A DNA stretch of 64,000 nt from NCBI RefSeq assembly GCF_014266025.1, contig NZ_JACMYC010000019.1, positions 1 to 64,000 on the forward strand, written 5' to 3'. The notes beneath the pieces are model-generated. The model was not told where the DNA came from. It did no database searches and saw only the letters and a list, made by a program, of their open reading frames with translations. Source of the stretch: Nocardioides deserti (lineage in GTDB: Bacteria; Actinomycetota; Actinomycetes; Propionibacteriales; Nocardioidaceae). How positions within the stretch are numbered: the first letter of the stretch is position 1; each line of letters begins with the position of its first letter. This document shows, one piece after another, positions 7,640 to 14,727 of the stretch. Position numbers and translations under genes: made by a program.

Positions 7640-8119
7640 GTGAGCGACGAGGCCGCCGACCAGGCGGCGGCGCGGGGCGTGACCGGCCGGGTGGCGTGGC
7701 GGTTCCTGCTGGTGGGCGGGCTGGCGTTCGTCGTCGACGTCGCCTGCTACAACCTGGCGCGCCAGCTGCTCGAGACCGGCCCGCTGACCTCGAAGACGAT
7801 CGCGTTCGTGGTGTCGGCGACCTTCGCGTTCGTCGGCAACCGCCTGTGGGTCTTCGACCAACGGCAGAGCCGGCAGCTCGCCACGGCGTACTCGCTGTTC
7901 TTCCTCGTCAACCTCGGCGGTCTCGCGGTCAACCTGGTGCCGCTGGCGGTCACCTCCTACGCGCTCGGCTGGACCTCGCCGATTGCCGAGAACGTCTCGG
8001 GGAACCTGGTCGGCGTGGCACTCGCGACGCTGTTCCGCTTCTGGGGATATGAACGTTGGGTATTTCCTCGGGAAACCGAGGCAAGCGTCGAGGACCAGGC
8101 ACGTACGGTGGACGCATGA
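7640..8119 (+). CDS. GtrA-family membrane protein
   Basis: A 159-residue protein with four hydrophobic segments matching the GtrA-like family: RFLLVGGLAFVVDVACYNLA, TIAFVVSATFAFVGNRLWVF (the conserved N-R-WVF motif), and a final FRFWGYERWVFP. GtrA proteins are thought to flip or hand over prenyl-linked sugars used in cell-envelope glycosylation. GTG 7640 was preferred to the upstream GTG at 7574 because only a low-complexity extension is added by the longer form. The stop overlaps the next start (ATGA). Confidence 0.85.
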   Translation: MSDEAADQAAARGVTGRVAWRFLLVGGLAFVVDVACYNLARQLLETGPLTSKTIAFVVSATFAFVGNRLWVFDQRQSRQLATAYSLFFLVNLGGLAVNLVPLAVTSYALGWTSPIAENVSGNLVGVALATLFRFWGYERWVFPRETEASVEDQARTVDA

Positions 8120-9036
8120 GATCCCGCCTGCTCGTCGCGCTCGCCCTGACGATCGGGTGCGGGACCGGAGTGCTGTACGCCGACGGCGACGCACCCGTGA
8201 CCACCGCCGTCCAGCCGGCGATCGCCCCGCCCGCCGCGGCCGGTGAGATCCCCGCCTTCGGCTCGACCGAGCCGCTCGCGCCGTCGATGGGCCTCTTCCC
8301 GCCGCCGGTCGTCGCGGACGTCGCGCCGAGGACCGACGCGCCGCCGCAGCTGGTGTTCCCCTCGTCGTTCACCCCGCCGGACATCGCGCCGACGAGCTCC
8401 TACGTGCCGGCCCCTGACTACACGTCGGCCCCGTCGGGTGCCCCCGTGGCTCCGGTCGCTCCCGCCCCGCAGCCGGACAGCGCGTTCGGCTCGGGCAAGC
8501 AGCCGTCCGCGCCGGCGCCGCAGCAGTCCGGCGAGGTCGGCTTCGAGCCGGTCGACCCGCCGACGTCGCCTCCGAAGAACCCGCCCAAGAACCCGCCCAA
8601 GAACCCGCCGGCACCCCAGCCCACACCGACGCCCACTCCCACGCCGCAGCCGACGCCTTCGCCCACGCCGGACCCCACTCCCGAGCCGGAGCCGGTGGCC
8701 GACCCCTGCGCCGACGCGCTCGAGCGGGAGTGGACCTGCCTCGTCGACACCGAGGCCGAGCCGACCGACCCGGAGGCCGTCGAGGACGAGGAGACCCTCC
8801 TCGAGCTCGTGCCGGAGAAGGCCGACGGCACCCCGCTCGAGCTCGTCCTCGACCTGCGCGACGGCGAGGAAGCGGACGAGCCCGGGACGGTCATCGTCGT
8901 CGGCACCACCAACCTCGACCGCGAGGCGCTCGTCGACTACCTCGAGCAGCTCCGCGAGACCTACCCCGACGCCGTCCTCCTCTCGGTGACGGAGCCGGAG
9001 CTCGACCCCGAGGCACCCGCCCCGTCCGCTGGTTGA
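8116..9036 (+). CDS. Secreted or membrane-anchored Pro/Thr-rich acidic protein
   Basis: A 306-residue protein of unrecognised family. The N-terminus MRSRLLVALALTIGCGTG looks like a signal peptide or a single anchor. Residues ~30-200 are Pro/Ala-rich, including a tandem PPKNPPKNPPKNPP and a (PT)n stretch, typical of cell-wall-spanning linkers. The C-terminal ~110 residues are acidic (EPTDPEAVEDEETLLELVPEK) and contain a compact segment VIVVGTTNLDREALVDYLEQLR. It overlaps gtrA by 4 bp, so envelope function is a reasonable inference. The stop codon is formed by the start of a dispersed REP-like repeat, which may have replaced the original C-terminus. Confidence 0.7.
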   Translation: MRSRLLVALALTIGCGTGVLYADGDAPVTTAVQPAIAPPAAAGEIPAFGSTEPLAPSMGLFPPPVVADVAPRTDAPPQLVFPSSFTPPDIAPTSSYVPAPDYTSAPSGAPVAPVAPAPQPDSAFGSGKQPSAPAPQQSGEVGFEPVDPPTSPPKNPPKNPPKNPPAPQPTPTPTPTPQPTPSPTPDPTPEPEPVADPCADALEREWTCLVDTEAEPTDPEAVEDEETLLELVPEKADGTPLELVLDLRDGEEADEPGTVIVVGTTNLDREALVDYLEQLRETYPDAVLLSVTEPELDPEAPAPSAG

Positions 9037-9083
9037 GCAGCGAGCGCCAGCGATCGTGTCGAAACCCCTGCACCGACGCAGGG
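9027..9083. repeat. REP-like dispersed repeat, copy 1 (supplies a stop codon)
   Basis: CCGCTGGTTGAGCAGCGAGC ... GTGTCGAAACCCCTGCACC is a member of the family found repeatedly in this window (core CTGGTTGAG...GCTAGCGC...GTCTCGAAACC). Its GGTTGA provides the TGA stop of the preceding gene. Confidence 0.75.
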
Positions 9084-9118
9084 CGGCGACCACCGTCGCC
9101 ACGCTCCGGACATGAGAA

Positions 9119-9181
9119 GACGCGGCGGTCTCGAGAACTCCCATGTGCGGGGAGCGCCGCCGCTCGCGAGACCGCCGCGTC
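9119..9181. terminator. Long perfect hairpin downstream of the Pro-rich gene
   Basis: GACGCGGCGGTCTCG (9119-9133) and CGAGACCGCCGCGTC (9167-9181) form a perfect 15-bp stem with a 33-nt loop. No T-run follows. Smaller paired elements follow it: GCCGGTTACCGGC at 9189-9201 and arms ACCCCAGA/TCTGGGGT at 9216-9223/9256-9263. It could be a terminator or part of a structured RNA. Apart from these and the repeat, the gap 9037-9344 holds no gene that I can see. Confidence 0.5.
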
Positions 9182-9344
9182 GCCTGCGGCCGGTTACCGG
9201 CACGAGCAGGCGCAAACCCCAGAGCCGGGTATGACCTGGACCACACCGAGGCGGGTCTGGGGTCTCAACTAGGCACGGACCAGTCACCGGATGACCCGTG
9301 CGACCCATGTCGCCGGGTCGATCGGCGATCTAGCGTCGGACTCC

Positions 9345-9440
9345 ATGGGGACGTCGCTGACGGTTTTCCACACGTTGATCGGACTCGGCCTTCTGTTCTG
9401 GGCCACCGCGATCGCCCTCGTCGTCGGCCGGGTCGTCTGA
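9345..9440 (+). CDS. Small single-pass membrane protein (31 residues)
   Basis: ATG 9345 opens a short frame that encodes one hydrophobic helix, LIGLGLLFWATAIALVVGRV, after MGTSLTVFHT and ends with TGA. A TAGCGT hexamer 8 nt upstream fits the leaderless -10 pattern seen elsewhere in this window. No homologue is recognised. The amphiphilic start, clean transmembrane helix and promoter make it a plausible small protein, but chance cannot be excluded. Confidence 0.45.
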   Translation: MGTSLTVFHTLIGLGLLFWATAIALVVGRVV

Positions 9441-9540
9441 GGGGGCACGCGCAGGCGTCTGACCAGCGCCGCCCTAGGGAAAGACCGTGAGCCGGACCAA
9501 CGGATTGGGTAGGACGCGTCTCACTCCCTACGGTTCCGAC

Positions 9541-9645
9541 GCCCGCCCTCCCAGCGGGCCGCGGGTCGGGAACATCGGGCGGCGGGCCCGTCCCCACCCG
9601 TGTAGAAGCCGCCTCGGCTCCTCCCCCAAGCGCCGAGGCGGCTTC
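9541..9645 (+). ncRNA. Candidate structured RNA, copy A, ending in a terminator hairpin
   Basis: Three successive stems: GCCCGC/GCGGGC (9541-9546/9554-9559, loop CCTCCCA), a middle stem pairing CGGGTCGGGA with TCCCCACCCG (~9562-9600), and a perfect 14-bp hairpin GAAGCCGCCTCGGC/GCCGAGGCGGCTTC (9605-9618/9632-9645) with a C-rich loop. The same order of conserved blocks occurs at 10226-10329. C-rich loops recall the actinobacterial 6C RNA motif, but I cannot confirm that assignment. The rest of the gap 9441-9796 shows only a promoter (TATCCT at 9760) for the next gene. Confidence 0.4.
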
Positions 9646-9759
9646 GCCCCCAACCCGGGGGCCCACCTGGGCGGTGCCGGCGTAGTCCGAACTGACCAGC
9701 GCCGAGATCCGTTCGGTCCCGTTCGGCGCCGAAGGCAGCGCGAGCCGCCGGGACGCTCC

Positions 9760-9765
9760 TATCCT
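9760..9765 (+). promoter_or_regulatory. -10 element upstream of the 118-residue membrane protein gene
   Basis: TATCCT lies about 31 nt before the ATG at 9797; a GGGGGA Shine-Dalgarno sequence follows, so this gene is probably leadered. Confidence 0.4.
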
Positions 9766-9796
9766 CTGCGACCGGGGGGATCCGCGGGGGACGCAG

Positions 9797-10153
9797 ATGA
9801 CTGGACTGAGGACCGTGACCACTTTCTTGCCCGAGTCCGCCGTCGCGCCTGTGCGCGGCCCGCGCACCGCCCGCTCCTCCGCGGTGTGGCAACCGGCCCT
9901 CGCGTGGGTCGTCTCGGGCGCGTTGGTCCTGCTGTCCTGGTCTGCGTCGGTCCTGATGACCATCGACGGACTCGTGCGGGCCCACGACTCGGCGCTGGTG
10001 GCCCTGGTGGAGATCGGCGCCGCCGCGGTCCCGGCGACCGGTGGAATCGCGCTCGCGCGTCAGCTGCACCGTCTGCCGGCCGGCGGCGCCTGGGTCTGGC
10101 TCGGGGTCCTGCCGAGCGTGACGGGTTGGTACTTCCTCGCCCACCTCGTCTGA
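9797..10153 (+). CDS. Small hypothetical membrane protein
   Basis: A 118-residue protein with hydrophobic segments around WQPALAWVVSGALVLLSWSA, SALVALVEIGAAAVPATGGI and GAWVWLGVLPSVTGWYFLA, preceded by a ~30-residue polar N-terminus. The family is not recognised. The start is supported by a purine-rich GGGGGA Shine-Dalgarno sequence about 7 nt upstream and a TATCCT -10. The gene is bracketed by the two copies of a structured intergenic element (9541-9645 and 10226-10329), so element plus gene may have moved or been regulated as a unit; that is inference. Confidence 0.55.
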   Translation: MTGLRTVTTFLPESAVAPVRGPRTARSSAVWQPALAWVVSGALVLLSWSASVLMTIDGLVRAHDSALVALVEIGAAAVPATGGIALARQLHRLPAGGAWVWLGVLPSVTGWYFLAHLV

Positions 10154-10225
10154 CACCGTCCGTCGAGCGGCGCCGAGGCCGCGCGGTCGGCCGGCTGGGC
10201 GAGAGCCCTCTCAGGGGCTAGCGTC

Positions 10226-10329
10226 TGCCGCGCCCGCTCAGCGGGCCGCGGCTCGGGACGCTGCTGCTGGCGTAGTGCTGTCCCCATCCGCGGGAGCCGC
10301 CTCGGTTCCCCCCACTCCGAGGCGGCTCC
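10226..10329 (+). ncRNA. Candidate structured RNA, copy B, ending in a terminator hairpin
   Basis: Shares CAGCGGGCCGCGG-N-TCGGGA (10239-10258), GTCCCCATCCG (10280-10290) and the terminal hairpin GGAGCCGCCTCGG/CCGAGGCGGCTCC (10293-10305/10317-10329, 13 bp) with copy A. The loop contains CCCCCC. A TAGCGT hexamer just upstream (10219-10224) could be its -10. The hairpin also faces the end of the convergent RibD-like operon and may terminate both directions. Confidence 0.4.
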
Positions 10330-10336
10330 ACCTTCG

Positions 10337-11038
10337 TCAGTCGGCGGACGGCGCGTCGGGCTGTCCACGCTCGCCGGGACGCTCCACGAACCACCGCGCG
10401 AGCAGCGTGCCGTGCTGCTCGAGCAGCAGCTCGAGCGAGAGAGGTACGTCGACGGGCGGGCCGGCGGTGATCCGCGGACCGTCCGCTGCGACGACGGTCG
10501 GGACGACCGTGGTGCACAGCTCGTCGACGAGACCGGCGGCGAGCAGGTCCCGCAGCAGGTGCGGCCCGCCTTCGGAGAGCAGGCTCTCGTAGCCGCGACC
10601 GACCAGCGCGTCGCGGAGGGCGACCAGGTCGACCGTGTCCTCACCGAGGACCAGCACGTGCTCCTCACCCAGCAGCGACCGTGCCTCGCCCAGGCGCTCG
10701 GCAACGGCGCACGTCGCCACGAGCACCCGGCCGGGCTCGTGCCCGCGGAGCCCCTCGGGCACCTCGGCCCGCCGGGACACCAGCACGAGCGGCACGTCCG
10801 CCGGCCCGTAGCCCTCCGCCCGCGCGGTCCCGGCCCCGACGACGATCGCGTCGGCGAGCGACCGGAGCACTCGGAAAACCCGGTGGTCGGCGGCGTTGTT
10901 GATCGACCCGCTGCGACCGTCCGGGCCGGTGGCGGAGCCGTCGACAGTGCTGACCATGTTGGCGCGGAGCCAGGGCCGCCGGGGCACGGCGTACAGGTCG
11001 GGCAGGTCCCCGCCCCGCGGACCGAGCAGGACCTTCAC
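10337..11038 (-). CDS. Pyrimidine reductase-family protein (RibD C-terminal domain)
   Basis: A 233-residue stand-alone RibD_C/dihydrofolate-reductase-like domain. The family pattern is clear: WLRANMVSTVDGSATGPDGRSGSINNAADHRVFRVLRSLADAIVVGAGTARAEGYGP at the substrate/NADPH site and LLSEGGPHLLRDLLAAGLVDELCTTVVP near the end. Such proteins reduce pyrimidine or pteridine-like substrates with NADPH; in actinobacteria the specific substrate is usually unassigned. GTG 11038 overlaps the upstream stop by 4 bp (GTGA), fixing the start and placing the gene last in a four-gene operon next to a folP homologue. Confidence 0.85.
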   Translation of the reverse strand: MKVLLGPRGGDLPDLYAVPRRPWLRANMVSTVDGSATGPDGRSGSINNAADHRVFRVLRSLADAIVVGAGTARAEGYGPADVPLVLVSRRAEVPEGLRGHEPGRVLVATCAVAERLGEARSLLGEEHVLVLGEDTVDLVALRDALVGRGYESLLSEGGPHLLRDLLAAGLVDELCTTVVPTVVAADGPRITAGPPVDVPLSLELLLEQHGTLLARWFVERPGERGQPDAPSAD

Positions 11039-11520
11039 GAGCCCCACCGCATGACCCAGTACTGCACGCCGTACGGGTCGTCGTCGTAGTCCACCGTCGC
11101 CGGCCCAGCGACCAGGTCCGTTGCTCGCCGCAGCCCGTCGACCGACGCCCACAGCTCCTCGGCGAGCGACCAGTCCACGCCCGAGAGGTCGCCCGCGACC
11201 AGCGCATCACGCAGCGCGGAGTCGAAGGCGAAGGCGCGGTCGTCCAGGTGACCCGGCGCCTTTTCGGAGCGTTTGGCCGTGCCGTTGCCGACGACGAGGT
11301 ACGCCGTCGAGCCACCGCGTCGCACGCCGGCGGCGTCCATCAGCGCCGCGGCCACCCGCTCGCCCTGCGCATCGGCGACCACCGAGGCCTCCGGCCCGAG
11401 CCACCGCACCGCGGCCACGGCAGCGGCGCGCAGCTCGGCAACAGGGTCGACCAGCGAGGCGTGCTCCGGCAGCAGCGCGAGCACGCCCGGCACGAGCGCC
11501 ACCCGCGGCTGCTCAGTCAC
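11035..11520 (-). CDS. Class III extradiol dioxygenase-like (LigB-fold) protein, Rv2728c type
   Basis: A 161-residue protein resembling the mycobacterial Rv2728c family: the stretch VVGNGTAKRSEKAPGHLDDR followed by FDSALRDAL corresponds to its most conserved motif, and the C-terminus DYDDDPYGVQYWVMRW to its usual ending. Metal-ligating histidines expected of true extradiol dioxygenases are not obvious, so the protein may be non-catalytic. The N-terminal half is shorter than in relatives. The gene is embedded by 4-bp overlaps between folP2 and the RibD-like gene, suggesting a shared pterin- or cofactor-related role; this is inference. Confidence 0.6.
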   Translation of the reverse strand: MTEQPRVALVPGVLALLPEHASLVDPVAELRAAAVAAVRWLGPEASVVADAQGERVAAALMDAAGVRRGGSTAYLVVGNGTAKRSEKAPGHLDDRAFAFDSALRDALVAGDLSGVDWSLAEELWASVDGLRRATDLVAGPATVDYDDDPYGVQYWVMRWGS

Positions 11521-12380
11521 TGGAGCCCCCGGATCGCACGTGCCGGGAGCCGACGCCCGGCGATGGTGTTGACCATGTCGACCACCTGACGGGTCTCGAC
11601 GACCTCGTGCACGCGGTAGATCCGCGCCCCGGCCAGCGCGCAGACCGCGGTCGCGGCCAGCGTGCCGGTGAGCCGTTCGCCGACGGGCAGGTCGAGCGAC
11701 TCCCCGACGAAGTCCTTGTTCGACAGCGACACCAGCACCGGCCACCCGGTCGCCACCATCTCGCCGAGCCGGCGGGTGATCTCGAGGGACTGGAAGGTGT
11801 TCTTGCCGAAGTCGTGCGCCGGGTCTATCACCAGTGACTCCCGCGCGACACCCGCGGCGAGCGCCCGCCCGGCGTACGCCACGGTGTCGTCGATCGCGGA
11901 GCGCACCACGTCGTCGTACTCCACCCGGTAGGGCCGCGTCCGCGGCACCGCCCCGCCCGTGTGCGTGCAGATCAGCGCGACGTCGTGCTTCGCGGCCACG
12001 TCGACCAGCGCCGGGTCGGCGCCGCCCCAGGCGTCGTTGAGCACGTCCGCGCCGGCCTCGCACACGGCGTCACCGACCGAGGCGCGCCAGGTGTCGACGG
12101 AGATGACGAGCGAGGGGTACGCCGCCCGCACTCGCGCCACGAAGTCGACGACCCGCCGCTTCTCCTCGACCTCGTCGATCTCCTCGCCGGGAGCCGCCTT
12201 GATGCCGCCGATGTCGACCATCTCGGCGCCCTCGTCGACCACCTGCGCGACCCGGTCGAAGGCCTTGTCCTCCGCCCAGGTGGCGCCCTTGTCGTAGAAC
12301 GAGTCCGGGGTCCGGTTGACGATCGCCATCATCAGCGTCCGGTCGTCGGCGAACTCGTGCCGCCCCAGCCGCAGGGTCAT
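11517..12380 (-). CDS. folP2: Dihydropteroate synthase homologue, FolP2 type
   Basis: A 287-residue TIM-barrel DHPS-family protein. The pterin-binding signature is MMAIVNRTPDSFYDKGATW, followed by GAEMVDIGGIKAAPGEEI and SVDTWRASVGDAVCEAGADVLND. The VNRTPDSFYD sequence, plus adjacency to gpgS, identifies the FolP2 subgroup (Rv1207 in M. tuberculosis) and not the canonical FolP1. FolP2 of mycobacteria has been reported not to replace the essential synthase, so a divergent role is possible. ATG overlaps the gpgS stop by 4 bp and the stop overlaps the next gene by 4 bp. Confidence 0.88.
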   Translation of the reverse strand: MTLRLGRHEFADDRTLMMAIVNRTPDSFYDKGATWAEDKAFDRVAQVVDEGAEMVDIGGIKAAPGEEIDEVEEKRRVVDFVARVRAAYPSLVISVDTWRASVGDAVCEAGADVLNDAWGGADPALVDVAAKHDVALICTHTGGAVPRTRPYRVEYDDVVRSAIDDTVAYAGRALAAGVARESLVIDPAHDFGKNTFQSLEITRRLGEMVATGWPVLVSLSNKDFVGESLDLPVGERLTGTLAATAVCALAGARIYRVHEVVETRQVVDMVNTIAGRRLPARAIRGLQ

Positions 12381-13363
12381 ACGAGCGTCCTCGCGGGCGG
12401 GCGCTCGGAGACGAGCACCTCGCGCTCGACGGGCGTGATGCCCTCGGGACCGGGCTGGTACTGCCGGAGGGTCACTGCTCGGCTGGTCGAGGAAGGCGCG
12501 CCAGCGCCGCCGCGGCTGGTTGAGGACGGCGCGCTAGCGCCTGTCTCGAAACCCGCCGCGCCTCGCCGCCGCGCCATCGCGGCCAGGATCTGCGTGGCCA
12601 TCGCACCGAGGTCGAGCAACGCCTGGTGCGCGTGGTCGCGGCGCCCGAGGTCGACCTGCGCGATCGCGTCGACGCCGAGCAGGGCTGCGGTGTCGACGAG
12701 GGCGGCCAGCTCGACGGCGTACCCGACCGGCACCGACAGCGCCTCGAGGAGCGACCGCCGCACGGCCCACTCCCCCGCGAGCGGCTGCACGAGGCCGGCG
12801 AGCTCGGGGTGCTCGAGCGCGATGAGCGGCCGGGCGACGAGCTCGGTCACCCGCCCGCCGTCGTACGGCCCCTCCGCCCCGGGCCGCTCGTAGAACCCCT
12901 TGACCAGCGCCACGTCCGGCCGGGTGAGCAGCGGGCCGAGCAGGCCGGGCACGAAGTGGGTGTCCCACTCGGTGAGGTCGGCGTCCATGAAGACGAGGAC
13001 GTCGCCGGTGGTGACGAAGAGCGACTTCCACATCGCCTCCCCCTTTCCGCGCCGCGAGCCGAGGTCGGGCCGCACCTCGGCCGAGCGGTGGACGACCGCG
13101 CCGGCGTCGCTCGCGACGTCGTAGGTCGCGTCGGTGGAGTCGGAGTCGATGACCACCACCTCGTCGACGAGCGCGACCGTCTCGACCAGCGCCTCCCGCA
13201 CCCGGGTGACGACGTCGCCGACGGTGCCGGCCTCGTTGCGCGCCGGGACCACCAGGCTGACCCGCTGTGAGCCCTTCGCCGCGACGAGGTCGTCGAGCGA
13301 CCAGTCGTCCCAGTGGGAGGTGTTGCGGGCGAACCAGCCGCCGTCCGCAGCATCGACAACCAT
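12377..13363 (-). CDS. gpgS: Glucosyl-3-phosphoglycerate synthase with an in-frame repeat insertion
   Basis: Transfers glucose from a nucleotide donor to 3-phosphoglycerate, the first step to glucosylglycerate and, in mycobacteria, methylglucose lipopolysaccharide. The 328-residue GT81/GT-A protein shows RVSLVVPARNEAGTVGDVV, the metal site VVIDSDSTDAT, RRGKGEAMWKSL and MDADLTEWD, and GEWAVRRSLLEAL. The gpgS-folP2 order is as in M. tuberculosis Rv1208-Rv1207. Residues ~269-295 (GFETGASAPSSTSR and a second partial copy) are encoded by the dispersed REP-like repeat inserted in frame before the conserved C-terminal tail. A -10-like TACGTT lies 6 nt upstream of ATG 13363. Confidence 0.92.
   Translation of the reverse strand: MVVDAADGGWFARNTSHWDDWSLDDLVAAKGSQRVSLVVPARNEAGTVGDVVTRVREALVETVALVDEVVVIDSDSTDATYDVASDAGAVVHRSAEVRPDLGSRRGKGEAMWKSLFVTTGDVLVFMDADLTEWDTHFVPGLLGPLLTRPDVALVKGFYERPGAEGPYDGGRVTELVARPLIALEHPELAGLVQPLAGEWAVRRSLLEALSVPVGYAVELAALVDTAALLGVDAIAQVDLGRRDHAHQALLDLGAMATQILAAMARRRGAAGFETGASAPSSTSRGGAGAPSSTSRAVTLRQYQPGPEGITPVEREVLVSERPPARTLV
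12481..12556. repeat. REP-like repeat inserted in frame within gpgS (one full and one partial copy)
   Basis: On the plus strand GGCTGGTTGAGGACGGCGCG ... CTGTCTCGAAACCC is preceded by a second truncated copy GGCTGGTCGAGGAAGGCGCG. Translated on the gpgS strand it reads GFETGASAPSSTSR plus GAPSSTSR. No stop is introduced and the downstream gpgS tail stays in frame. Confidence 0.85.
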
Positions 13364-13369
13364 GCCGCC

Positions 13370-13375
13370 AACGTA
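13370..13375 (-). promoter_or_regulatory. -10 element of the gpgS operon
   Basis: On the minus strand TACGTT lies 6 nt before the gpgS ATG, matching the leaderless pattern. It would drive the four overlapping genes gpgS, folP2, the LigB-like gene and the RibD-like gene. Confidence 0.5.
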
Positions 13376-13404
13376 GTCGCCGACCGGGTGGTTGAATCGC
13401 GGGC

Positions 13405-14028
13405 ATGGCGTCCTCCTCCCCCGCGCCGCGCCGCAGCCGCGGCCGCCCGCGCACGCCGGGGGCCGAGGCGCGGATCCTGGAGGCGGCGCTCGAGGAGTAC
13501 GGCGAGCGCGGCTGGGCCGGCTTCACCATCGACGCGGTCGCGCGCCGCGCGGGCGTCGGGAAGTCGACGGTCTACCTGCGCTGGCGCGACAAGGACGCAC
13601 TGCTCGTCGACGCTGTCGAGCTCCGCGCGGCCGGCATCGAGGACGTCGACACCGGCTCGCTGCGGGGCGACCTCGAGGCGCTGGCGACCAACCTGTTCCG
13701 CCACTACCTGGACCCAGCCGGGTGGGCGACGGTCCGGATGATCGTGGACGCCGCCGGCGCCCCGTCGTCGCTCGGCTCGTTCACCGACCGGGTCGCCCGT
13801 CACCACACCGACGCCGTGCTGCCGATCCTCCGGCGCGCGGTCGACCGCGGCGAGGTCCCCGCGGACCTGCCGGCCGCGACGCTCGTCCTCTGCCTGTACG
13901 GCGCCGTCACCATGAACCGGCTGCTGCTGCCCGCTCGGGGCAGCGCCACGAGCGAGCCGGAGCTGCGGGCTCAGGTCGAGTCGATCGTCGACTTCGTGCT
14001 GGCCGGTGCAGGCGCCGAACCCCGCTAA
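13405..14028 (+). CDS. TetR-family transcriptional regulator
   Basis: A 207-residue regulator with the N-terminal TetR helix-turn-helix: ILEAALEEYGERGWAGFTIDAVARRAGVGKSTVYLRWRDKDAL. The C-terminal ~140 residues are a ligand/dimerisation domain (HTDAVLPILRRAVDRGEVPADL...) without an identifiable ligand. It diverges from gpgS by only 41 bp, so it may regulate that operon or an unlinked target. The 24-bp TetR-type palindrome at 7555 has no adjacent regulator and could in principle be its site, but no copy of that palindrome is visible upstream of this gene. Confidence 0.85.
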   Translation: MASSSPAPRRSRGRPRTPGAEARILEAALEEYGERGWAGFTIDAVARRAGVGKSTVYLRWRDKDALLVDAVELRAAGIEDVDTGSLRGDLEALATNLFRHYLDPAGWATVRMIVDAAGAPSSLGSFTDRVARHHTDAVLPILRRAVDRGEVPADLPAATLVLCLYGAVTMNRLLLPARGSATSEPELRAQVESIVDFVLAGAGAEPR

Positions 14029-14176
14029 CCCATCCGTCCGGGTGAGCCCAATGCCACCACGCGTTAATTACTCGTTGGTAATCTGATACGGATAAGGCGT
14101 CTTCCCCAACTTTGTGTAAAGATCGCTCCGATCTGAACACCTGCGTCCTCGGACGCCACATCGGGAGAAACCTCAT
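14029..14176. promoter_or_regulatory. AT-rich promoter region upstream of the secreted basic protein
   Basis: Noticeably AT-rich relative to its surroundings (CGTTAATTACTCGTTGGTAA, GATACGGATAAGG, TTTGTGTAAAGATCG). It contains a small palindrome AGATCG-CTC-CGATCT (14120-14134) that may be an operator. The gene start is preceded by a GGGAGAAA Shine-Dalgarno sequence, so this transcript is leadered, unlike many neighbours. No unambiguous -35/-10 pair can be chosen. Confidence 0.4.
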
Positions 14177-14623
14177 ATGAAGAAGCTCATCATCGGCCTC
14201 CTGGCGTCCGTGTTGATGGCCGCCGGCCTCGTCGGCGCCACCGGCACCGCGGCGAACGCGGAGCAGTGCGACCGGTACGGCGTGTGCGTCGAGCCGAACG
14301 CCGACGTCAAGCCCAAGGCCGGCACCAACAAGAAGAACGTCAAGCCCAACCAGCGGCCGAAGTTCAAGATGAAGCTGAAGGCGGCCGGCAACGCGACGGT
14401 CACCGGTGACCTGAAGGTCGTCATCCGCCCCAAGAAGGTCGGCAACGGCGGCACGGCCGGAGCGGTCTACAAGGCCCGCAAGGACCTGAACGGCAACGGC
14501 GCTGCGACCATCAAGGGCGCCAAGCTCAAGCCTGGCGTCTACATCGTGACGCTGAAGTTCATCCCGAACCCGAACACCCCGTGGCGTCGGGTGAACCGCC
14601 AGTACACCCTGCGCGTGCGCTGA
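14177..14623 (+). CDS. Small secreted basic protein of unknown function
   Basis: A 148-residue precursor with a clear Sec signal peptide (MKKLIIGLLASVLMAAGLVG, cleavage likely after the following ATGTAANA). The mature part begins EQCDRYGVC, has a Lys-rich stretch (KPKAGTNKKNVKPNQRPKFK), then a beta-rich region KLKPGVYIVTLKFIPNPNTP resembling a small Ig-like or fibronectin-like fold. No cell-wall anchor is present. A strong Shine-Dalgarno sequence, AT-rich promoter and strong terminator suggest a highly expressed single-gene unit. Family not recognised. Confidence 0.7.
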   Translation: MKKLIIGLLASVLMAAGLVGATGTAANAEQCDRYGVCVEPNADVKPKAGTNKKNVKPNQRPKFKMKLKAAGNATVTGDLKVVIRPKKVGNGGTAGAVYKARKDLNGNGAATIKGAKLKPGVYIVTLKFIPNPNTPWRRVNRQYTLRVR

Positions 14624-14640
14624 CCGCACCTGCACTCGAG

Positions 14641-14672
14641 AAGGTCCCCGGCCCCTCAGGGCCGGGGACCTT
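14641..14672 (+). terminator. Rho-independent-type terminator after the secreted protein
   Basis: AAGGTCCCCGGCCC and GGGCCGGGGACCTT form a perfect 14-bp stem with a CTCA loop, followed by TCTGTCTTCC. Confidence 0.85.
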
Positions 14673-14727
14673 CTGTCTTCCCCGGACGCAGCGGGGCCGG
14701 CTTCCCCGTCACCACGACCTGGCTCGA

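Noticed and set aside
9037..9344. c-di-AMP (ydaO-type) riboswitch upstream of envelope genes
   Set aside because: Several hairpins exist but the conserved ydaO core sequences are not seen.
9541..9645. Definite 6C RNA assignment
   Set aside because: C-rich loops are present, but the first hairpin of the second copy lacks one and I cannot run the Rfam model; kept only as a candidate structured RNA.
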